From Alteromonas sp. KUL106 (GTDB taxonomy: Bacteria > Pseudomonadota > Gammaproteobacteria > Enterobacterales > Alteromonadaceae), in assembly GCF_009811415.1 (NCBI RefSeq), contig NZ_BLIG01000049.1, positions 1 through 52,671 of the forward strand: a stretch of 52,671 bases of DNA, given 5' to 3'. Made by a program: the position numbers and the translations under genes. A model generated the notes under the pieces. That model did no database searches. It saw nothing but the letters and a program-made list of their open reading frames with translations, and was not told where the DNA came from. This document shows positions 9,215-17,000 of the stretch, in pieces; position 1 is the stretch's first letter; every line of letters starts with the position of its first letter.

Positions 9215-10300
9215 ATGCCAAAGGTTTGTGTATTTTGCGGTGAAAAGCCTGATGGTAAGTCAAAGGAGCATGTTGTTCCAAGATGGCTGATTGAACTTAC
9301 TGGAGACCCTAAAAGAGAAGCTTTATTGGGATATAAAAAGGACCCTGAAAGCGGTTACGAAGAAAGGCGTTTTTCCTTCGATCAGTTCACTTTCCCTGCC
9401 TGTTTAAAATGTAATAACAAATATGCGAGTCTGGAAAGGGATGCCAAGGGAATTCTCGAAAAGATACTAAATGAAGAGTCAGTGACAACAGAACAGGCAA
9501 GTCTATTTCTAGATTGGCTTGATAAAGTCCGAGTTGGGCTTTGGTTGGGTATGATCCAATTAGATAAAACCTATGACTTGATCGCGCCAAACTTTCATAT
9601 TGAAAGCCGTATTGCACAATACGATAGAATGTTAATCGTTGAAAAGACTGATGCGCAAACTCGTAAGCTAAACATGGTGGGAGTCGACACGTATTCCTTT
9701 TCATTAACTCCTTCAGCATTCGTACTGGTCGTAAATAACTATTACATAACGAATGTTTCGTACATGTATCTTTTTCATCGCAGGTTAGGTTTCCCATACC
9801 CCTCTGAGTTGTTTTTAAGAGCTGAAGATGATTGTGTGGAAGCAAGGTTTAGTGCTGGAAGGAATCGTATTATGGTTCCCTTATTAAGGAAAGCTATTAG
9901 GGAAAGGGGAATTATTCTGTATCAACCTATGTTTAAAAGCGGTTTGACTTTAAGTGAGAAAGTTGATTATGGGAATGATTATGTCAGAAGGCATAGTTTG
10001 AACTTTTCTGAGGGCGTTGGAAATATATTCTTAGAATCAGATGGGCAGCTGATTGAAAAAACGAGTGGGGAAGAATTCCGGCTAAGCCCAAGCGAAATTC
10101 AGCAAGACACTGAGCTTTTCTTCATTTCCGGTATTAATGTTTGTGAGTGGCAGAATTGGTTGGTTAGCCTCTTAGCCAAATCTGACAAATTAAAACCGGA
10201 ACAAAGGAAATACATTAAAAGTAGATTCAATCTGGGTATCAAAATCAACGAACAATTTATTCAGAATCATAAAGCCCTACTGAAAAAATATACTACCTAG
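9215..10300 (+). CDS. HNH-endonuclease-like protein
   Basis: 361 residues. The N-terminal 80 residues carry the zinc-finger HNH pattern: CVFCGE, then KEHVVPRWL supplying the histidine, then PACLKCNNKYASLE supplying the second CxxC and the Asn. HNH proteins of this form cut DNA and are common in mobile and defence islands. The remaining roughly 280 residues are not recognised. The ATG has AAGGGAG upstream. Base composition is more AT-rich than the groESL core next door, consistent with transfer. Substrate and partner are unknown; it may be a solitary defence nuclease or part of the island. Confidence 0.7.
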   Translation: MPKVCVFCGEKPDGKSKEHVVPRWLIELTGDPKREALLGYKKDPESGYEERRFSFDQFTFPACLKCNNKYASLERDAKGILEKILNEESVTTEQASLFLDWLDKVRVGLWLGMIQLDKTYDLIAPNFHIESRIAQYDRMLIVEKTDAQTRKLNMVGVDTYSFSLTPSAFVLVVNNYYITNVSYMYLFHRRLGFPYPSELFLRAEDDCVEARFSAGRNRIMVPLLRKAIRERGIILYQPMFKSGLTLSEKVDYGNDYVRRHSLNFSEGVGNIFLESDGQLIEKTSGEEFRLSPSEIQQDTELFFISGINVCEWQNWLVSLLAKSDKLKPEQRKYIKSRFNLGIKINEQFIQNHKALLKKYTT

Positions 10301-10370
10301 CTTTCTCCTCTGAGTGTCAACTACTTAGACTTTCCTTCTAACACTGTTAAAAACGTTAATTTGTATGTTG

Positions 10371-10416
10371 TTGACATGTGACATCTTAGGTGTCAATATC
10401 TCTTAAGTTTTTGACA
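10371..10416 (+). promoter_or_regulatory. TTGACA/TGTCAA half-sites upstream of the resolvase
   Basis: TTGACA (10371-10376), TGTCAA (10391-10396) and TTGACA (10411-10416) start exactly 20 bp apart, with alternating orientation, ending 17 bp before the resolvase ATG. A further TGTCAA lies at 10315-10320. They could be resolvase-binding half-sites (res or operator); the first could also serve as a -35 element. Confidence 0.4.
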
Positions 10417-10433
10417 TTCATTAAGAGTACATT

Positions 10434-10994
10434 ATGGCACTGATAGGATTCGCTCGGGTCTCCACTAATCAGCAAGACCTGACGTTACAGGTTGAGCGTC
10501 TGACTGAATACGGTTGTGAAAAGATCTTCAAAGGTAAACACTCCGGTAAGGAAGAGACCAATAAGCAAGCTTTAGCTTCCCTCATTGATTATGTTCGTAG
10601 TGGTGACACTGTGGTAGTGACCAAACTGGATAGATTAGGTAGGTCACTTTCTCAGGTACTCAGCTGTCTGGATACCCTTACAGATAAACAAGTTGGTTTC
10701 GTTGCGATTGAGCAAGGGATAGATACTAGCAACAATAAGGACCCTCTCAGTAAAGCTATGGTTCAGTTACTAGGTATGTTCGCTGAGCTTGAAAGGAATT
10801 TCATTATATCCCGTACCAGTGAGGGTAAGGCTGCTAGTGGTAACTATGGTGGTCGTAAACCCAAGTTAACCAATGAGCAGGAACAAGAGGTACTCACCAA
10901 GCTGTCTCAGGGAGTCAGTAAGGTTTTATTAAGTAAACAGTATGGTGTTTCACGGGCAACCATTTTAAACATCAGCAGAAAGGGCGATAAATAG
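10434..10994 (+). CDS. Serine recombinase (resolvase/invertase family)
   Basis: Small site-specific recombinase of 186 residues. The N-terminal catalytic domain has the nucleophile Ser10 in IGFARVSTNQQD. VTKLDRLGRS and the E-helix region QLLGMFAELERNFI carry the conserved arginines. A C-terminal Hin-type helix-turn-helix follows GRKPKL. Proteins like this resolve multimers of plasmids or transposons, or invert short DNA segments. It neighbours a ParB-like gene, which suggests a plasmid-derived maintenance segment. No inverted segment was recognised around it. Confidence 0.92.
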   Translation: MALIGFARVSTNQQDLTLQVERLTEYGCEKIFKGKHSGKEETNKQALASLIDYVRSGDTVVVTKLDRLGRSLSQVLSCLDTLTDKQVGFVAIEQGIDTSNNKDPLSKAMVQLLGMFAELERNFIISRTSEGKAASGNYGGRKPKLTNEQEQEVLTKLSQGVSKVLLSKQYGVSRATILNISRKGDK

Positions 10995-11033
10995 TACGCA
11001 AGCAACCTTTATAATTGGTTATTCTTTCTCCCT

Positions 11034-11405
11034 GACAATAAGAACATAAAGAAAGAACGTTAAGATAAACAAAAGGTACAATTTAATAGTGATATTTCAA
11101 TATTGATTATTAAACATGGTCTTATATCTATGTGTCACAGTGACTTTTATGTATTCCCCCTGACTATTAGAACCATAGAGGAAGAACATTAAGATATAAC
11201 TTAATGAACCAGTCTGACCCTTTATGATTCAGTAAAACCAATACCACTCATTAATACTACCCATGGTTATATCTTAGTGATACAGCTACAGGCTGAAAAC
11301 TGATGATCTCCCTATTCCCTTTCGAGTACAGCTATTTTGATAGCCTAAAGTATTTCACTTGGACTTACTTAGACAATAAAACCATGGAGTAAAAACAATA
11401 TAAGG
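11034..11405 (+). repeat. Imperfect direct repeats upstream of the ParB-like gene
   Basis: Three related copies of about 35 bp begin GACAATAAGAACATAAAG (11034), GACTATTAGAACCATAGA (11162) and GACAATAAAACCATGGAG (11372). The first two are the most alike and both follow a CCCT. A second related pair begins ACATGG (11114) and CCATGG (11261). The third copy contains the ribosome-binding site of the next gene. The 420-bp gap 10995-11414 is otherwise AT-rich and without a gene. The repeats could be a parS-like or operator site, or iterons. Confidence 0.5.
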
Positions 11406-11414
11406 ACAAAGAAT

Positions 11415-12317
11415 ATGAACACTATTGCTCTATCAAAAATCAACCTTCAAGCTCCAACTCAACTACGTCTGATGGAAAACCAAGCTCATATTGAGGAACT
11501 AGCACACGCTTATGCAGATAGAGGTTCTTTCCATGAGTTGCCTTGGGTAGCCTTAGTGAAGGAAACAAACGAGTATGTACCTATTGACGGTTTCCATCGC
11601 TTAATGGCTGTAGAGTGGCTGCACAACCAGAAGGACATCCAGACTGATGCAAACACGGAAGCAGTCGCTATTCGTTACTCTGAGTTTGACACAATGGCTG
11701 AAGCTATCATCGCTGCGGCTGGTGTTAACGCTACTCACGGTCTGAAGCGTCAGAAGGGTGACATCCAGAATGCTATCCGTACTCTGTTAGAATATAACCG
11801 CATTGACTTCATGCTTACCCCTTATAAGCTCAATAAGAAAGCCATTATGGAAACCGTGAAATGTTCTTCTCGTGCCTATGAAAAAGAAACAAGAGTTATC
11901 CGTTCTGAACTTGAAGCGCATCGTAACATCACAATGTTTAACCTCCATGAAGAAGGGCTATCTCAGCGTGAAATTGCTCAACGTATCGGGTGTGATCAGA
12001 AAACCGTATCTAATATTCTTCGTGAGGAAAAAACGCATGGGACGGATGTTCCTCAGATAAACAGTTTGGAGCCAAAAGGTGAGTCAATAGCGCATGATGC
12101 GGAAGTGGCTAAAGACGATGAACCATCAGTATTCACTCATAGTACCACTGCTACCGTAGCGGAAGACCCGTGGGCTGAGTTTGAGAAAGAAGATAGAAAA
12201 AAGAGTAAGCCCAAGACTCAAAAGGAATCCCTTAGTGATGATGAATTAACAAAGCTATTATCTGGTCTATCACCAAGGCAGCGAACCCTAGCGATTAACT
12301 ACTTGACTGATTTCTGA
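11415..12317 (+). CDS. ParB-like nuclease-domain protein with HTH
   Basis: 300 residues. The N-terminal ParB/sulfiredoxin-like domain has the box YVPIDGFHRLMA (near 55-66). A central helix-turn-helix, LSQREIAQRIGCDQKTVSNIL, lies around residues 180-200. A charged linker and a C-terminal conserved block (SDDELTKLLSGLSPRQRT) complete it. Family members bind repeated DNA for plasmid partition or act as transcription regulators. No ParA ATPase lies nearby, so partition in the classic sense is doubtful. AAGGA at 11402-11406 supports the start. The 3' end of the gene has a decayed duplicate just downstream. Confidence 0.75.
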   Translation: MNTIALSKINLQAPTQLRLMENQAHIEELAHAYADRGSFHELPWVALVKETNEYVPIDGFHRLMAVEWLHNQKDIQTDANTEAVAIRYSEFDTMAEAIIAAAGVNATHGLKRQKGDIQNAIRTLLEYNRIDFMLTPYKLNKKAIMETVKCSSRAYEKETRVIRSELEAHRNITMFNLHEEGLSQREIAQRIGCDQKTVSNILREEKTHGTDVPQINSLEPKGESIAHDAEVAKDDEPSVFTHSTTATVAEDPWAEFEKEDRKKSKPKTQKESLSDDELTKLLSGLSPRQRTLAINYLTDF

Positions 12318-12324
12318 GGTCATT

Positions 12325-12347
12325 AAGGCTCCAATTGGAGCCTTTTT
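12325..12347 (+). terminator. Terminator of the ParB-like gene
   Basis: Perfect 8-bp stem AAGGCTCC / GGAGCCTT with an AATT loop (12325-12344), followed by TTT, beginning 8 bp after the stop codon. Confidence 0.85.
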
Positions 12348-12595
12348 AGTTACTGCCCCAAAAGCGCATAATGCGGAAACGGGGCATTTGAGTAGTAGCG
12401 AGGTCGAAGTTGAGTCAAATACGTATAATGCGCAAATGACTCAAAATGCTAGAAAGCATATAAACGGTGAGGTTGAAGTGGCGGACAAAATAGATGGTGT
12501 AACAAATCCGCACGAGGAGCAGGAGTCTTCATTACTTGCATTGCATCAGCAACCGTAGCGGAAAACTCATGGAGTGAGTTCGAGACGAGATTATC
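12348..12595 (+). pseudogene. Decayed duplicate of the 3' part of the ParB-like gene
   Basis: Two stretches echo the functional gene upstream. AGCGCATAATGCGGAAA (near 12364) matches AGCGCATGATGCGGAAG (near 12089). CAACCGTAGCGGAAAACTCA (near 12549) matches the gene's CTACCGTAGCGGAAGACCCG (near 12152), with TGGAGTGAGTTCGAGA continuing the match. The copies are interrupted by stops and cannot be read as a protein. This points to an old tandem duplication or recombination between related alleles. With the next entry it fills the 540-bp gap 12348-12888. Confidence 0.6.
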
Positions 12596-12664
12596 CCCCT
12601 GTGTCAGGATAGTTGTTGCCTCTGTTTTTCATAGTATTAGACAGGGTGCGGAAGTTAGGTATGA

Positions 12665-12790
12665 GTGAGACATTGTCCAGAAGAGCTTAAGAAAGCAGTA
12701 ATTAGTAAGTTAATTGAAAGCGGTTTATCATTACGTGCAGTTTGCGCAAAGAGAAGGTATTCGCCGTTATGGAGAACATCTAAAACTATA
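12665..12790 (+). pseudogene. Remnant of an IS transposase N-terminus
   Basis: The reading frame CPEELKKAVISKLIESGLSL resembles the start of IS3-type OrfA transposases (EELK-x-V...L...S). The match breaks after about 30 codons; a frame change at about 12750 gives REGIRRYGEHLK, the expected next region. No inverted-repeat ends were found. It is probably a dead scrap of an insertion sequence. Confidence 0.4.
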
Positions 12791-12888
12791 CATTGTCTTC
12801 TGTTGTGTAATTTTTTGTGTAATTTTTGGTTTAATTTTGTAGAATAGCTACCATTATAGATACATAAACCAACTCAGAGTGACGAGAT

Positions 12889-13680
12889 ATGCAAACTTTC
12901 AGAAAATTGGAAACTAGCCCATTAGTATCAGTGCTAATGGAAGTCCGTTTTTCTACCGTGCTATCACTCGCTAACTATATCGCTTCTATTCAGGATAAAG
13001 TAAGAGCTGATTATCCAATATTTAAGAAAGAAGCCGAGCAGCTAGTTGAAATTGACAATAATGGCTTGAAGGTGGAGAAAACGGATAAATATATTTTCTC
13101 CTCAAAAGATAAAGCCAGTGCATTTCACATAACCCCAAATAGACTTATTTTCATAACTAAAAAATATGGAGAGTTTGATTCATTTAAGGACCGATGCACT
13201 CGTCTACTTGAAGATGTCGCTGGAGTTATGAAAATAGGGCTTTACGAGCGTTTGGGGCTCCGCTATTCAAATTGTATTAGAGTTAGCGGTGACAACGAGA
13301 ATGAGTTAAAAAAATTATTTAGCAGTGACGACGTATTTTTTAATCCGGCATTAGATGATTTAGGTTTGAAAGCCCATAGGAAGTCTGATTCATTGATAAA
13401 AACAGGTGAAGGCTTTTTAGTCATCAGGACCCATTTATCTATGACGAACGCTACTGTGTTTGATGATTTATCTTCTCAGAATCACATTGAATTGAAGCGA
13501 GATGAGACCCCATCTTTGCGTATGCTTTTAGATCTGGATCATTTTTGGGAGGATAACGAAGAACAGCAGGATTTTGACGTAGATGAAATTATATCTAGGC
13601 TAGGTCGACTACATGACTCAAGTAGATCTGCCTTTTGGAAACTTACGTCTGAGTACGCGAGGGATAATGTATGGCGTTAG
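12889..13680 (+). CDS. TIGR04255-like protein, first gene of a coupled three-gene operon
   Basis: 263 residues without export signal or membrane segment. By eye it resembles the sporadically distributed TIGR04255 family: an N-terminal LETSPLVSVLMEVRFS, a central KIGLYERLGLRYSNCI (near 115-130) and a C-terminal LDLDHFWEDN...F...EIISRLGRLHDSSRSAFWKLTSE. The family has no established biochemical function that I know of. Its stop overlaps the start of the next gene by 10 nt, so the pair is translationally coupled. AT-rich upstream DNA (12780-12888) with tandem TTGTGTAATTTTT may carry the promoter. Confidence 0.65.
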   Translation: MQTFRKLETSPLVSVLMEVRFSTVLSLANYIASIQDKVRADYPIFKKEAEQLVEIDNNGLKVEKTDKYIFSSKDKASAFHITPNRLIFITKKYGEFDSFKDRCTRLLEDVAGVMKIGLYERLGLRYSNCIRVSGDNENELKKLFSSDDVFFNPALDDLGLKAHRKSDSLIKTGEGFLVIRTHLSMTNATVFDDLSSQNHIELKRDETPSLRMLLDLDHFWEDNEEQQDFDVDEIISRLGRLHDSSRSAFWKLTSEYARDNVWR

Positions 13681-14270
13681 CAACTTGTATAGCTTTTGGT
13701 TACGCGCTTGAAGCAGGTGAAGTGCGCCCTAGTGCGGGAGTAATTGAGCCTAAAGTTATTGCTTTAGCTAGTAATGAAAAATATCGCGGATACAGTTCTG
13801 GAGCCGATATAGCTTGGGAGTTTGAAGAAAGCGATCTTAGCGGCGGCATAATAGTTCGAAAAAGTGGGGCATCAGATGTTTCGCCAATCATCTCTAAGGT
13901 AAAAGATGACGACTCAAATACAAGTAAATGTTTGAAGTCAATTAAATCAGCTTTTTCTTTAAGTAATGAAGAGCTGTCTGCGGTCCTCCGCTCGAGCAGA
14001 AAAACTCTTCATAATTGGATGAACGAAGGCGCTTTTCCAAATAAATCAAAAGCGAGAAGAATAGTTGATATTAACGAGATAGCCCAGGCATGGAGAATCA
14101 ATGGATACGATAAATATCCTGAGATGCTACATCAGAGGAACCAAGAGAATGTTAGTATTTTAGATATGCTAGCAATGGAAGAGCTGGATAAGGAAGATAT
14201 ATTGTTTAGAGCTTCAGGTTTACACTTTCAGCAATATCCAGCTGAAACACTCGAGGATCCGTTTGCATAA
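13671..14270 (+). CDS. HTH-domain protein, second gene of the island operon
   Basis: 199 residues, not assigned to a named family. A likely helix-turn-helix lies in LSNEELSAVLRSSRKTLHNW (about 97-116), followed by a basic stretch PNKSKARRIVDI. The arrangement resembles the DNA-binding parts of Xre/MbcA-type antitoxins. The N-terminal 85 residues are unlike anything recognised. GAGGG (13659-13663) lies 7 nt before the ATG, inside the end of the previous gene. Its own stop overlaps the next ATG by 1 nt. It could regulate the operon or be an antitoxin-like partner. Confidence 0.55.
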   Translation: MALATCIAFGYALEAGEVRPSAGVIEPKVIALASNEKYRGYSSGADIAWEFEESDLSGGIIVRKSGASDVSPIISKVKDDDSNTSKCLKSIKSAFSLSNEELSAVLRSSRKTLHNWMNEGAFPNKSKARRIVDINEIAQAWRINGYDKYPEMLHQRNQENVSILDMLAMEELDKEDILFRASGLHFQQYPAETLEDPFA

Positions 14271-15115
14271 TGTTTCAAGAGGGGCTTGGTAAGGTTCTTG
14301 AGGAGTCTGGGTGGTTGCAAGGAGCAATCATTAGTCATTCAGATGCAAAAGAAATTCTGCAGAGTTCTATATGTATAGATGTTGACCTAGAGTCGATAGA
14401 CAGTCGAAAGTTTGTTCTACTTGTCGCAACTCAATCTTGTAATTTGGTAAATGACGTTGTTCAGACTGTTCAACTATGTATAGCTGAGCTCATTGAATCA
14501 CCAAACCCTACATTCGAATATAACAAAAACCCCAGAAAATTAGATACCTTTTACACCATTCTGGGTGAAGATGAAGATTCTGAAGACATATCGAAGCAAT
14601 ACATTAGGATTGATATTCTAGAAAAAGTGTTCGCTCCAAAGGCGATACTGACTTCAATAGATTTTGAGAGAAGCATTAAGTTTTCAGAGCTTGAAAAGCG
14701 TAGCTTTGTTGATTGGTTGGGAGCTCATTATACAAAGCCTGCACTCCCGACAGATTTCAATGATGCTTTATCTGCAATTCCGCCTAAAAAACGTAGAAAA
14801 GTAGAAAAAGAGCTCAGTAAAGACTTCTTGGGCTTCTATGTGAAAATATTTCCCAATAGAGAATTGCAAGAAGGTGAGCAGTACGAAATCCAACTGCTTG
14901 GGTTGATGATGGATGAGTCTGATGAAACCAGTGCAGAGCAAGCAATGTTAAAATACAAGGAGCTAATTGAAAACTCTGGAATAAAAGTGACAGCCACGGC
15001 TGTTAGAAGGAAAAGCCAAGTTAGCATTGCTATGTTCGATGACTTCTCGAGAATATATTTGGATGAACTCTCATATCGAGAGGGTGATAACTACCCTCCC
15101 GACCTTAAGTTTTAA
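14270..15115 (+). CDS. Unknown protein, third gene of the island operon
   Basis: 281 residues, cytosolic, function unknown. The only pattern noticed is an N-terminal VLLVATQSCNLVNDVVQ (near 44-60), similar to the TQ(S/D)C(D/N)L signature of several uncharacterised bacterial proteins, and a middle FVDWLGAHYTKPALPTDFND. A lysine/arginine cluster, PPKKRRKVEKE, follows. It is coupled to the HTH gene by a TAATG overlap. The stop shares the palindrome TTTAAA with the stop of the convergent integrase, a 4-nt tail-to-tail overlap. It could be the effector of the operon, but nothing proves an activity. Confidence 0.55.
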   Translation: MFQEGLGKVLEESGWLQGAIISHSDAKEILQSSICIDVDLESIDSRKFVLLVATQSCNLVNDVVQTVQLCIAELIESPNPTFEYNKNPRKLDTFYTILGEDEDSEDISKQYIRIDILEKVFAPKAILTSIDFERSIKFSELEKRSFVDWLGAHYTKPALPTDFNDALSAIPPKKRRKVEKELSKDFLGFYVKIFPNRELQEGEQYEIQLLGLMMDESDETSAEQAMLKYKELIENSGIKVTATAVRRKSQVSIAMFDDFSRIYLDELSYREGDNYPPDLKF

Positions 15116-16314
15116 AGCCATTCCCACTCAATTTGAGCTGCAATAGTATCCACAGTCTGCTTCAATCGTTTAACATCATGGCGGGCATAGTGACCAAAGC
15201 TCATTGTCGCTCCGGTTTTGTGACCCGCAACGTAAGCAACATCAAACTCACTGAGTCCCTCTGCACGTTGACCAGCGGTTATGAAGTGATTACGAAGTGA
15301 ATGGAAAGACCGTGTAGAGTCATCAGTAATCTGACTGACTTTAAAGCGAGAGAAGCTACGCCCTGCTGCTTTATGGTCAATCTTTAATGGTAACGGTAGG
15401 TCAGCTACTTGCTCAGCTAAAGGGATGTACCGTGCTGCGCTTTCAGTTTTACCTTTTTGTACCACAAGGCATTTAATCCCTTCTACCACCTCAACGTCAG
15501 CATTGCATAACTCGCTGATACGCGCCCCAGTATACAAACCAAGTTTAACCAATGGTTTCACTTCATCAGGGCAATCAGATAAAACCTTACGTAATTGCTC
15601 CGTGCTGAACAGTTGCTTACGCTGCGATGATCCACTTTTATATGGGCTTAAATCATGGTCCCCAAATGGACTTTGCTTAATGGATATTTCACCCAGTTGA
15701 AAAGCATGAGTCCAGATTGACTTAAGGCGTGACAGATGAGCAGCAATAGTGCCATGAGCATATTCATCGCCAAGGTGTTCAACGTATGCCACAACAGACT
15801 TTTTATCGATGTCCTGAAGACCAATATCATTGACTCCCATAAAGGTGAGAAACCTTTTGAGGGACGAATTAAGCTTTTGCTTTGTATCGTCTGACAGTGA
15901 GGTCTTACGGGCAAGTAGGCTACTCAGAGCCTCTTTGATCGTATATGTATAGGGGTGATTCGTCTCCCCATAAGCAACCTGTCTATAAGCAGCTCGAGCG
16001 ATAGGATTACGAGGGAAGAAGTCATCATAAAAGAGACCAGAATTAACATCCTTAATTCCTTCACCGTATTCCTCAGCCACCTGTAGGTGTTTCTTAAAGG
16101 TTTCCCTTTCTGGACTCAATGCGGATTGCATTTGAATTGCTAATTGTCCGTTGTATCTGTCTCGTTTTAATCTGGCTGTTTTAATACAGCTCGTATTGAG
16201 GCTGAATGTGATATGTGTCTTGCCAACGTGGAGATGAGCAATAGCTTTAGGTACTCTGCGGTGATAAACGTAAGTGTCGTGATGCTTTTTAATGTGTTTA
16301 TTTAATGTAGTCAT
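15112..16314 (-). CDS. Tyrosine-type site-specific integrase
   Basis: Catalyses integration and excision of the surrounding island. The chosen ATG at 16314 gives 400 residues beginning MTTLNKHIKKHHDTY; AAGGGA lies 6 nt upstream, whereas a start at 16359 has none. An N-terminal arm-binding region precedes the core-binding domain. The catalytic domain shows the first Arg in YTGARISELCNA, the HSLR box in SFHSLRNHFITAG, the later His in AGHKTGATMSFGHY and the tyrosine nucleophile in HYARHD. The reading frame is complete. It marks the right edge of the island; attachment sites were not identified. Confidence 0.93.
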   Translation of the reverse strand: MTTLNKHIKKHHDTYVYHRRVPKAIAHLHVGKTHITFSLNTSCIKTARLKRDRYNGQLAIQMQSALSPERETFKKHLQVAEEYGEGIKDVNSGLFYDDFFPRNPIARAAYRQVAYGETNHPYTYTIKEALSSLLARKTSLSDDTKQKLNSSLKRFLTFMGVNDIGLQDIDKKSVVAYVEHLGDEYAHGTIAAHLSRLKSIWTHAFQLGEISIKQSPFGDHDLSPYKSGSSQRKQLFSTEQLRKVLSDCPDEVKPLVKLGLYTGARISELCNADVEVVEGIKCLVVQKGKTESAARYIPLAEQVADLPLPLKIDHKAAGRSFSRFKVSQITDDSTRSFHSLRNHFITAGQRAEGLSEFDVAYVAGHKTGATMSFGHYARHDVKRLKQTVDTIAAQIEWEWL

Positions 16315-16316
16315 AA

Positions 16317-16392
16317 TTAATCCCTTTGTAAGTTTGTGTACCGGAATGTGGAACGCCAAGTGGCTTACATCCCTCTAGTAGTCAGGGATTAA
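16317..16392 (-). promoter_or_regulatory. Inverted repeat over the integrase ribosome-binding site
   Basis: TTAATCCCT (16317-16325) and AGGGATTAA (16384-16392) are perfect 9-bp inverted repeats. In the integrase leader the first arm covers the AAGGGATTAA ribosome-binding site, so pairing could hide it. This is inference from sequence only. Confidence 0.35.
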
Positions 16393-16453
16393 GGGAATCG
16401 TAGGTTTTGGGGAGACTTTGATGTAATCCACCCACAAGCATAATGCTTAATAG

Positions 16454-16487
16454 AAAGGCGCTACTCGTTGGAGTAGCGCCTTTTTTG
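16454..16487 (+). terminator. Strong orphan terminator right of the integrase
   Basis: Perfect 10-bp stem GGCGCTACTC / GAGTAGCGCC (16457-16466, 16471-16480), 4-nt loop, then TTTTTT. It faces rightward but no plus-strand gene ends here. It may terminate a small RNA, or be left over from a chromosomal gene displaced by integration. Confidence 0.75.
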
Positions 16488-16528
16488 TATCTTTTGCGCC
16501 TCTGCATTATTGTCCTACCATCGGCAGA

Positions 16529-16610
16529 TTAGTTGCTGTTGTACGATAGGCATATCGTCTTTCCTTTGTGCCTATCATCCCAGGAACAATTAAATCGACC
16601 CCGCAACTAA
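16529..16610. repeat. Nested inverted repeats in the intergenic region
   Basis: Outer arms TTAGTTGC (16529-16536) / GCAACTAA (16603-16610) enclose inner arms GATAGGCA (16545-16552) / TGCCTATC (16569-16576), all perfect. No U-tract follows. This could be a structured RNA, a protein-binding site or an attachment region. Confidence 0.45.
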
Positions 16611-17000
16611 AACAAGTAATCAAAAAGAAAGGGTTTAACTGTCTTTACTGTCTTATTTGTCTTACTTATTTCCATGCTAAAACAAAGTTATACGTTTTTA
16701 TGCATTTCATAAGCTTATGAAATTAAACGTTTTTGTTGTATTTTTGGTCATTAAATAAATGTATCCAAAAGTATAATGGATAAAAAATAAACGAAAACCA
16801 TACTTTTTAGCATTACATTAACATAATTTAATTTAAGGAAGCAGTTCAATTATCAATGGAAGAAAACTGAAGCCTCATTTTTTTGAGGTTTATACACTTG
16901 TGACCAAATGTACTAGTACTTTCATTGAAAAGCGCATCTCTGTCAGTTTTACGATTTGGTTAGTGAAAAGATAAAAAGACTAAACTTAGAGGTAAAACCA
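16611..17000 (+). other. AT-rich leader region of the chemoreceptor gene
   Basis: No gene is seen. A small hairpin CCTCA/TGAGG with a T-rich loop lies at 16873-16888. The DNA from 16680 to 16830 is strongly AT-rich and probably contains the promoter of the downstream chemoreceptor. Confidence 0.4.

Noticed and set aside
8754..17000. Direct repeats marking attL/attR and a tRNA or tmRNA target for the island
   Set aside because: Reading both flanks by eye gave no convincing shared repeat and no RNA gene, so none is reported.
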